A DNA stretch of 6,428 nt from Fimbriimonadia bacterium (GTDB taxonomy: Bacteria > Armatimonadota > Fimbriimonadia > Fimbriimonadales > Fimbriimonadaceae). The DNA is taken from assembly GCA_029824495.1 (NCBI GenBank), contig JALGXY010000449.1:1-6428 (forward strand), given 5' to 3'. The notes beneath the pieces are model-generated. The model was not told where the DNA came from. It saw only the letters and a list, made by a program, of their open reading frames with translations, and did not search any database. Below are positions 1 through 5,911 of the stretch, one piece after another. How positions within the stretch are numbered: the stretch's first letter is position 1; every line of letters starts with the position of its first letter. A program made the position numbers and the translations under genes.

Positions 1-2
1 AG

Positions 3-1502
3 AGCTGGACCATGATCGCCAAGGGTGATTCTGTTGAAGATTCGATGCAGCGTCTTTTCTCAAGCAAGCCGCTCCCACCCACCCCGTGGAAAGGCGAGAA
101 GACCGGCGAGACCTGGAAGATCAACGCAGGCTCGAATCTGGCATTCAGCGGATTGGAGATCGGCGGACCGATCGACCCGACCAAAACCCCATTTCTGACT
201 GTCCGGCTCAAGGCCAACGAGACAGCGCCTGTCGGGCTTCATCTGTACGGCGAAGATGGTTCACTCGGGTACTTCCCTCTCATGGAGAGTCTGGCCGGCG
301 TCACAGAAAAAGGGCTCGATCCGAGCCGCGCGCCGATGTTTCAGGCCAACGGCAGTTTTCAGACAATAACTCTCGATATCAGCAGCATCTCCAAACCGGT
401 GACCGGGATCGCTGTGGGGGCCGACCCGCGCGCTCCTTATCTTGAGACCAACAAGCGGCATGGCTATACGTTCGAAGTGACGACGCCGGTGGCTTCTTCA
501 ACCGGTTCTGTCACCCCATTCCAGCCCGAATCGAAAATGCCGACTTTGGGAAGGATGACCGGAGCTCTATCAGATGCTCAGTTTGCAAAGCTGACCGGTA
601 TCGGTGAGTCTGGGTCACTGGCGCAGAGAATCGAAGCTGCCATGATCCTGCAGAGCGCCAAACATGCGGATGCCGCAGTGCTCTTGACGAAGCTCATCAT
701 GTCTTCCAGCCCGATGGAGACCGATGCGGCAGCGAAGGCCCTCGCCCACCAAGACACACCCGATTCCTGGGCCGCACTGATGCAGGCTGGACTGACGGCA
801 TCATTCAATCACGGAAGAGTCGCGGCATTGAAGCTGGTCGCGAAGCTGAAGCCAGAACTGGTGAAACCGGCTCAGGTGAACACGCTGATGGCCCGCCCTT
901 CCTGGCGGCTTAGGCGGGCGGGAGCCCAGGCGATTGCCGCATCTAACTCTGCCCAAAAGGCGATATTCCTGCTGGCTGTTGTCGACCCTGACCCGCGAGT
1001 GAGGCTCGCCGTTTCTGAGGCTGCCCCGATGAGTGAATACTCTGAGAGGCGCTTGATCTGGACTGCCGTCAACGACCCAAGCCAGATGGTGCGGGCATCG
1101 ACCTACAAGAGATTGATCGACGCCAACACTGGGCAGGTCCGAACAGAGGCCCTTGCCGGTGTTAAAGACGAGTCCGTCACCGTTCGTCTCCAGATTTTGG
1201 AGCAGATGATTCAGAGCGCGCAGCCGCACTATCGACCAGCGCTGCAGCGTGCAGTGATCGACCGTGACCCCCGCGTTCGAGCAGCCTGTTTACGGGCTTT
1301 TGCTGCGCAACCAGACAAGACGCAGGCCGGTGAGATTCAGAACACCTTCACCGACAACTCCGAAGTTGTGCTGCTCGCTCTAACCGCTCTTGCGGTCGCG
1401 GGCAAAGTCGATCTTCCTGCCGCCGTTGTGGAAAGTCTAAAGAACAGCGCGTTCGAAGACATTCGAGCAGCCGCAGCCAAGCTCAAATCGGGAACGAATT
1501 GA
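3..1502 (+). CDS. HEAT-repeat protein with N-terminal beta-rich region (5' end missing)
   Basis: The frame is open to the left edge (Ser-Trp-Thr before the first ATG at 12) and that ATG has no convincing Shine-Dalgarno, so the true start probably lies upstream. Residues are numbered here from that ATG. Residues about 20-165 look beta-rich, with alternating hydrophobic strands and many Gly, Pro and Thr, resembling a carbohydrate-binding-like sandwich; the family is not recognised. A Ser/Thr/Pro-rich linker (about 160-185) follows. Residues about 200-496 are alpha-helical HEAT repeats: the conserved Arg of the DPxxxVR turn falls at 301, 331, 361, 392, 423 and 485, with Leu454 in the remaining slot, a spacing of 30-31 residues; earlier, more degenerate units include Arg269. 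HEAT solenoids are protein-binding scaffolds and no catalytic motif is seen. The stop is 28 nt before the first S41 gene, so the two are probably co-transcribed. A scaffold or adaptor role for the downstream proteases is inference. A signal peptide, if present, lies outside the window. Confidence 0.85.
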   Translation, partial: SWTMIAKGDSVEDSMQRLFSSKPLPPTPWKGEKTGETWKINAGSNLAFSGLEIGGPIDPTKTPFLTVRLKANETAPVGLHLYGEDGSLGYFPLMESLAGVTEKGLDPSRAPMFQANGSFQTITLDISSISKPVTGIAVGADPRAPYLETNKRHGYTFEVTTPVASSTGSVTPFQPESKMPTLGRMTGALSDAQFAKLTGIGESGSLAQRIEAAMILQSAKHADAAVLLTKLIMSSSPMETDAAAKALAHQDTPDSWAALMQAGLTASFNHGRVAALKLVAKLKPELVKPAQVNTLMARPSWRLRRAGAQAIAASNSAQKAIFLLAVVDPDPRVRLAVSEAAPMSEYSERRLIWTAVNDPSQMVRASTYKRLIDANTGQVRTEALAGVKDESVTVRLQILEQMIQSAQPHYRPALQRAVIDRDPRVRAACLRAFAAQPDKTQAGEIQNTFTDNSEVVLLALTALAVAGKVDLPAAVVESLKNSAFEDIRAAAAKLKSGTN

Positions 1503-1521
1503 GCTTGAATGACGTAGATTT

Positions 1522-1528
1522 GAGGGAG
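1522..1528 (+). promoter_or_regulatory. Ribosome binding site of the first S41 gene
   Basis: GAGGGAG lies just before the ATG at 1531, with the GAGG core 5 nt from the start. It sits in the only intergenic gap of the window (1503-1530) and supports ATG 1531 as the start. No promoter-like elements fit into this 28-nt gap. Confidence 0.6.
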
Positions 1529-1530
1529 AA

Positions 1531-2820
1531 ATGCAGGACGGAGTAAAGAGTCTGGCGGCCGCGGTGGCTGTCCTCAGCATCGCAGGCGCTGGAGCTGCCG
1601 GAATTGTCGTCAGACAGAAAATCGAGGTCGGCACTTCCATTCCTGTTTCTGGCAGATCGATCCAGCTCGAAGGCCTGCTCGCCTCCAACGATGGCATGTC
1701 TCAGATGCCGCCGAGCGAGTTCTTTTTTAAGCTGACTCAGCTCCTGGAAAGCCAGTACGTCGATCCAATCTCCGACAAAACAGTCCTCTCTGCCGGTGCA
1801 GTGCGGGGCATGATTCTCAGCCTCGCTGATCCATATTCCACCTATCTTGACGATGCCAGCTACGAGCAGCACCTGCAGCGGCTGAAAGGAATCCACGAGG
1901 GTGTGGGCGTTGAGCTCTACCTGAGATATGACCAGGAGGAGATCAACAAGCTCCAAGCTATCGGTGACGGCTCGCTCACCCCTTCGGAGCCGGTTGACGC
2001 CTTCATGATGATCCCGGAGCTGGTGATCTCTTCGGTAGTGCAGGGCTCGCCGGCCGATCTGGCTGGACTACAGCCGGGTGATCGAATTCTTGAAGTCAAC
2101 GACCTCCATCTCCTCTCTTCGCTCGAAGTCAAGAAGCTGCGAGAACTGACAGAGCTTGTTGAACTCGGCGATGCCGATGAAGACGAGTTAAACAGGATCC
2201 GCGATGAGTTCCGCGAAATGGCTGAGTCGATCATCACGCCGACCAGAGGCATGGAGCATCTCCAGACCGGGACGGCCGGTTCGATCGATATAGTCTGGGA
2301 ACGAGGCGATGAGGAGCTTACGGCCGCGGTAGACAAGACCGATCTCAGCTCAGTGCCCTTGACCATAGTCGATGGCGTGATCAAACTGAACCTGATCGAA
2401 GGCGCAGCAGACCAGCTTGAAGCCCACTTGGCTGACCAGACCGAGCTGAACCTCGATCTTCGTGGCGGTCAGATCGGCAGCTCGGAGGAGCTCATGAAGG
2501 TGATGAACCTGCTCCTGCCGCCAGGCAAGGGTGGATTCCTCTACGACGCCGAGAACAACCTGAAATCGAGGATCACGATAGAGGAGGGCAGCACAAGCCA
2601 GCTCAAAATCGCGGTTCTGGTCGACGAGACCACCAGAGGACCTGCCGAGATCCTGGCGACAGCTCTGGCCGAATACGCTGATGCCGAAGTATCAGGGCCA
2701 GACATGGCCGATGAGATGATCTGGGTCGAGACCCGGACGGTGATGTCGGGCAGCAAGGTGCTTGGCGGCTATACGCTGGCTATTGGAGAGTACCAAGCGA
2801 CCGAGGAGGCAGCCCAGTGA
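1531..2820 (+). CDS. S41-family (CtpA/Prc-like) protein lacking catalytic residues; probable pseudoprotease
   Basis: The 429-residue protein starts with a hydrophobic segment (about 7-27, Ala/Val/Gly-rich), probably a signal anchor, placing the rest outside the cytoplasmic membrane. The S41 N-terminal helical domain follows (about 60-125, with the family-typical SLADPYSTYLD at 97-107), then a PDZ domain (about 160-270) with the GDRILEVND strand ending at 191. The PDZ is interrupted at about 204-246 by a charged helical insertion rich in Glu, Asp and Arg. The protease core is recognisable (DLR at 309-311), but the residues equivalent to the Ser-Lys-Gln triad, by ungapped comparison with the downstream paralogue, are Gly370, Glu395 and Val399. 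The SASASE and GKxSVQ motifs are absent, and so is the NPGG of the oxyanion loop. The protein ends about 47 residues earlier than the paralogue, measured from the third triad position. The frame is intact, so this looks like a maintained pseudoenzyme rather than a decayed gene. A regulatory, substrate-binding or hetero-oligomeric role with the adjacent protease is inferred. Confidence 0.88.
   Translation: MQDGVKSLAAAVAVLSIAGAGAAGIVVRQKIEVGTSIPVSGRSIQLEGLLASNDGMSQMPPSEFFFKLTQLLESQYVDPISDKTVLSAGAVRGMILSLADPYSTYLDDASYEQHLQRLKGIHEGVGVELYLRYDQEEINKLQAIGDGSLTPSEPVDAFMMIPELVISSVVQGSPADLAGLQPGDRILEVNDLHLLSSLEVKKLRELTELVELGDADEDELNRIRDEFREMAESIITPTRGMEHLQTGTAGSIDIVWERGDEELTAAVDKTDLSSVPLTIVDGVIKLNLIEGAADQLEAHLADQTELNLDLRGGQIGSSEELMKVMNLLLPPGKGGFLYDAENNLKSRITIEEGSTSQLKIAVLVDETTRGPAEILATALAEYADAEVSGPDMADEMIWVETRTVMSGSKVLGGYTLAIGEYQATEEAAQ
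2803..2809 (+). promoter_or_regulatory. Strong ribosome binding site of the second S41 gene
   Basis: GAGGAGG lies 7 nt before the GTG at 2817, inside the 3' end of the preceding gene. It decides the GTG start, which overlaps the upstream stop as GTGA (2817-2820), a classic arrangement for translational coupling. Confidence 0.8.
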
Positions 2821-4124
2821 AGCCCGCTGCCCGAGTGGTCCTCATTCTCGTTTTTGTCTTCGCATCCTTCTGCACCGGTTTCGCACTGAAGGACATTCTG
2901 AACGGCAACAAGCCGAGCTGGGCTGCGTTTCAGGCTCTGATGAAGACCGAAGATGCACAGGCGACGCCGACCGAGGTCTTCAAAGAGCATTACGGAGTCA
3001 TTCAGGCCAGATCCTATCGGCCAGTCAACGCCAACCGCCTGAAGTACGCAGCGATGCAGGGCATGATGTCCTCACTCGGCGACCCGCACACGATGTTCAT
3101 GGAGCCGACCACGGCCGAGAACTTTGCGATCGATACGCGCGGCGATTTTGTCGGTGTTGGGGCACGGCTGGGCGAGGACCTTTTAGGAGCCAGGGTTGTG
3201 GTCGTATTCAAAGGAACCCCGGCCGATCGGTCCGGGCTGAAACGAGGCGATATTGTCGTTGCAGTCGACGACACCTCGGTCGGCGGAATGTCGACGTTAG
3301 AAATTGTCAGCTACGTCCGCGGAGAAGAGGGCACGATCGTCGAACTTCAGGTTCTGCGAGAAGGCGAGGACGATCCGATCCCCATAAGGATCAAGCGAGC
3401 CAGGGTGATCATCCCAACTTCGGAGATGATCTGGATGAAGGACCAGAGAGTCTCATACATCTCGATTTCTCAGTTCGCCGAGACTACAACCGAGCAGTTC
3501 CGCGAATCGATGATTGAAGCGATGAAGACCGACCCGAAAGGCATCGTAATTGACTTGAGAAGCAATCCCGGCGGTCTGCTGGACACGGCGATCGACATGC
3601 TCGACCTGTTGGTCGAAGACAGAGAGGTGGTCACTCTGGAAGACCGGAACGGTCGCGTCGAGTCTCATCGGACGCGGAAAGGCATCATCGCCAAACTCAC
3701 CAAAGAGGGTTCAAAGGCGTCCGGTCCATTCTTTTCCGCCTCTGGTGATTCGGTCGATTGGGGCGGCCCGGTCGCCATTCTCATCAACGAAGACTCAGCG
3801 TCTGCAAGCGAGATTTTCGCAGGAGTGCTGCAGCAGTACGACCTGGCCAAGCTCTTCGGCGAGCACACCTACGGCAAAGCATCAGTCCAGAACGTGATCC
3901 CCCTGATTGAAGGATCGAGCGCCAAGATCACGATCCGGCGCTACTATCTGCCGAACCGGCTCGATATCAGCCGACGAGTAGACGATGATGGCCAGTACAT
4001 CTCTGGCGGGCTCCTTCCCGACTATCCAGTCGAGCTGGAGATCAACAGCGATACGATGCTGGGTGAACCAGGAAGGGACAGCCAGCTCGACCGAGCGATC
4101 GAGTGGATTGAAGCCCAGAGCTGA
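2817..4124 (+). CDS. S41 family C-terminal processing peptidase (CtpA/Prc type) with PDZ domain
   Basis: This 435-residue protein is a serine protease of the tail-specific/C-terminal processing family, which cleaves envelope proteins near their C-termini using a Ser-Lys dyad. Residues about 5-24 form a hydrophobic signal peptide or anchor, so it should act outside the cytoplasmic membrane. In order: helical N-terminal domain (about 48-105, SSLGDPHTMFM near 85-95), PDZ domain (about 108-195, with GTPAD at 133-137 and RGD at 144-146) and protease core. The core carries DLRSNPGG at 246-253, SASASE with nucleophile Ser329, and YGKASVQ with general base Lys354 and Gln358. The spacings of 25 and 4 residues match the Ser309/Lys334/Gln338 triad known for Bacillus CtpB. 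A stretch at about 280-316 between the core strands looks longer than usual. The length is normal for the family. The start is GTG with a strong ribosome binding site and a 4-nt overlap with the inactive paralogue, so the two are probably made together. Substrates are unknown. Confidence 0.95.
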   Translation: MKPAARVVLILVFVFASFCTGFALKDILNGNKPSWAAFQALMKTEDAQATPTEVFKEHYGVIQARSYRPVNANRLKYAAMQGMMSSLGDPHTMFMEPTTAENFAIDTRGDFVGVGARLGEDLLGARVVVVFKGTPADRSGLKRGDIVVAVDDTSVGGMSTLEIVSYVRGEEGTIVELQVLREGEDDPIPIRIKRARVIIPTSEMIWMKDQRVSYISISQFAETTTEQFRESMIEAMKTDPKGIVIDLRSNPGGLLDTAIDMLDLLVEDREVVTLEDRNGRVESHRTRKGIIAKLTKEGSKASGPFFSASGDSVDWGGPVAILINEDSASASEIFAGVLQQYDLAKLFGEHTYGKASVQNVIPLIEGSSAKITIRRYYLPNRLDISRRVDDDGQYISGGLLPDYPVELEINSDTMLGEPGRDSQLDRAIEWIEAQS

Positions 4125-4138
4125 TCAGCGGACGTCCG
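4120..4138. repeat. Two tandem 10-bp perfect palindromes at the convergent junction
   Basis: GCTGATCAGC (4120-4129) and CGGACGTCCG (4129-4138) are perfect loopless palindromes sharing one base. They span both stop codons of the converging genes (TGA at 4122-4124 on +, TGA at 4127-4125 on -). No T-tract follows on either strand, so they do not form a standard intrinsic terminator. They could be chance in a sequence rich in GATC. Confidence 0.35.
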
Positions 4139-4940
4139 ACTTAGGATCGACGATCGCCCGCAGGCCATCACCGACAAAGTTCAGTCCAAAGATGGTCAGG
4201 CTGAGCACCAGACAAGGCCAGAAGAGCTGTTCCGGATGCGAGACCATCTGGTTCCGCCCCGAGTTGATCATGCTGCCCCAGCTCGGCATCGGAGCCTGAA
4301 CGCCGATCCCCAGGAAGCTGAGCGAACTCTCGGCAAGAATAACCGCCGCAAGGTCGACCATAGATACAGCCAACAGCACGCCCCAGAGGTGCGGCAGGAT
4401 GTGCTTGATCACCAGATAGAAAGTCGAGGCACCCAACGCTTGGCTGGCCACCACAAATTCGCGATCCTTCAGCGTCGCCACCTGTGTTCTGACAAGACGC
4501 GCCACCGCAGGCCAGGCTGTGATCGCCAGCGCATAAACGATCGCCTTCGGGTCGAATCCGATCAGGCCGATGATCAGAATCGCCAGCAGGATGTCTGGAA
4601 ATGCGAACATCGCGTCGGTGAACCGCAAGACTGGGGTCGCAATCCACTTGGGGCCCAGCGAGCCGAGCACACCCATCAGGATTCCACCCAACAGAGCCAA
4701 GCCCTGGACCGCCAGGCCGATGGTCAGCGAGATGCGCGCTCCATACGCCAGGCGAGCCAAAAGAGACCGTCCCTGTTCATCGGTGCCGAGTGGATATTCG
4801 GGGCCGGGTGAAGAGAACTTAGGTCCGACAATCTCGGTGTACTCCGGAAGGAAGTACGGGCCCAAGAAGGCAAATCCTGCAAGGATCACCAGGAAAACTG
4901 TGGATGCCCAGAAAAAGAATCCGAGCTTCTTCTTTTTCAA
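4125..4940 (-). CDS. ABC importer permease, DppC/OppC family
   Basis: This 271-residue protein is an inner-membrane subunit of a peptide/nickel-class ABC importer, pairing with the DppB-type subunit encoded just upstream. A Lys-rich N-terminus (MKKKK) precedes TM1 (about 9-29). The family signature follows (LGTDEQGRSLLARLAYGAR, 51-69), then TM segments at about 72-94, 110-128, 131-148, 186-206 and 239-258. The EAA coupling loop, which contacts the ATPase, is at about 161-185 (EFVVASQALGAS...ILPHL). SSLSFLGIGVQAPMPSWG near 205-222 and the C-terminal GDGLRAIVDP are typical of DppC. The start is TTG at 4940-4938, overlapping the dppB-like stop by 4 nt (TTGA), and no other in-frame start fits better. 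Substrate (dipeptide, oligopeptide, nickel, glutathione) cannot be told from a permease. The 3' end abuts the stop of the convergent protease gene. Confidence 0.94.
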   Translation of the reverse strand: MKKKKLGFFFWASTVFLVILAGFAFLGPYFLPEYTEIVGPKFSSPGPEYPLGTDEQGRSLLARLAYGARISLTIGLAVQGLALLGGILMGVLGSLGPKWIATPVLRFTDAMFAFPDILLAILIIGLIGFDPKAIVYALAITAWPAVARLVRTQVATLKDREFVVASQALGASTFYLVIKHILPHLWGVLLAVSMVDLAAVILAESSLSFLGIGVQAPMPSWGSMINSGRNQMVSHPEQLFWPCLVLSLTIFGLNFVGDGLRAIVDPKSDVR

Positions 4941-5911
4941 ACCTGCACCTCGCGGATGCGCGGATCAATGAACGGCTGGATCAGATCAACAATGGTGTTG
5001 ACCAGAATGAACATGGCACCGATCAGAACCACACAGGCCATGATCACAGGCGCGTCGCCCTTCTTGATCGCTTCGATCGCCTCGAAGCCCATGCCAGGCA
5101 TGATGAAGTAGCTCTCGACAATAAAGGAGCCGGTCAGCAGGAACCCAAAACTGGTGCCGATCGCAGTGATCACAGGGAGGATCGCATTCCTCAGCCCGTG
5201 CACCATGTAGAGCCGCCATGGCGGGACGCCCTTCGCCTTAGCCAGCTTGATGAACTCCATCTTAAGTGTGTCGATCATGCTGGCGCGTGTCAGGCGGGTC
5301 AATGTCGCAGCGGGCCGTGCAGCCATGATCAGCACCGGCATCACCAGATAGAAAGGCAATGGAGCGCGGAGATTGACCTCCCAGCTTGAGGGCAGGACAT
5401 CTAGCCAGTGCACAAAGATCAAGACCAGGATCGGTGCCATGACAAAATTCGGCACAGTCACCCCCAGCGTGCTGGCAGCCAGGATCGACGAATCGGCCAT
5501 TCGATTTTCACGTATTGCGGCTATCGTCCCAAAAACCAACCCTGTAACTGCCGCAAGGAGAATCGCCGGAACAGCCAGCATGAGGGTCATCGGAAGAGCG
5601 CTGCCGATGATTTCGGAGACCGGTTCACGTGTGCCGTAGTAGCTTTCGCCGAAGTCCCCTTGAAGAGCGTTGCCGACATACTCAGCAAACCGCACAGGCA
5701 TCGGTCTGTCCAGACCCATCTGATGCTTAACCTGCTCGTAGCGCTCTTGAGTGAAGTTCTTTTCACCCATCTTCACCAAGGCAGCATCGCCGGGCGCAAT
5801 CTCGTCAATCAGAAAAGTGACGAGGGCCAAAAAGAACAGGCTGATGACGCCGTAAAAAAGACGGAGTCCCAGAGCCTTCCAGATGCCGGACTTGGGGCGA
5901 GAACTAGCCAC
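4937..5911 (-). CDS. ABC importer permease, DppB/OppB family
   Basis: This 324-residue membrane protein is the partner permease in a peptide/nickel-type ABC importer. TM1 (about 14-35) is followed by the family's periplasmic segment (APGDAA near 39-44; MGLDRPMPVRFAEYV at 65-79; GDFGES at 85-90). Further TM segments lie at about 105-133, 150-170, 183-200, 247-267 and 288-312. The EAA loop for the ATPase is at about 219-246 (EFIKLAKAKGVPPW...RNAILP), and the C-terminal IVDLIQPFIDPRIR is typical. The proposed start is GTG at 5911-5909, overlapping the end of the isomerase gene by 8 nt. No good Shine-Dalgarno precedes it, so translation probably depends on coupling to the upstream gene; a start a few codons downstream is possible. 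The binding protein and ATPases are not in this window. Confidence 0.95.
   Translation of the reverse strand: MASSRPKSGIWKALGLRLFYGVISLFFLALVTFLIDEIAPGDAALVKMGEKNFTQERYEQVKHQMGLDRPMPVRFAEYVGNALQGDFGESYYGTREPVSEIIGSALPMTLMLAVPAILLAAVTGLVFGTIAAIRENRMADSSILAASTLGVTVPNFVMAPILVLIFVHWLDVLPSSWEVNLRAPLPFYLVMPVLIMAARPAATLTRLTRASMIDTLKMEFIKLAKAKGVPPWRLYMVHGLRNAILPVITAIGTSFGFLLTGSFIVESYFIMPGMGFEAIEAIKKGDAPVIMACVVLIGAMFILVNTIVDLIQPFIDPRIREVQV
4946..4951 (-). promoter_or_regulatory. Ribosome binding site of the DppC-type gene
   Basis: On the - strand GAGGTG stands 5 nt before the TTG at 4940, inside the 3' end of the DppB-type gene. It supports the rare TTG start over downstream alternatives, which would cut into TM1. 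Confidence 0.55.

Noticed and set aside
1503..1530. Promoter in the 28-nt gap before the first S41 gene
   Set aside because: It is too short for -35 and -10 elements plus the ribosome binding site, and no such elements are visible.
1917..2384. Antisense open frame of 155 codons
   Set aside because: Ser-rich low-complexity translation, antisense to the PDZ region of the first S41 protein, with no recognisable motif.
1531..2820. First S41 gene as a pseudogene
   Set aside because: The frame is intact over 429 codons with a good ribosome binding site and recognisable domains; only the catalytic motifs are replaced, which fits a pseudoenzyme better.
2762..3517. Long + strand open frame of 251 codons overlapping both S41 genes
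   Set aside because: It is Arg/Ser/Gly-rich with no domain and lies entirely in another frame of two clear S41 genes; it is a shadow of GC-rich codon use.
4120..4138. Intrinsic terminator at the convergent junction
   Set aside because: The palindromes have no loop and no T-tract on either strand.
4236..5389. Several + strand open frames opposite the permease genes
   Set aside because: Their translations are rich in Arg, Gln, His and Asp without domains, as expected opposite hydrophobic membrane-protein genes.
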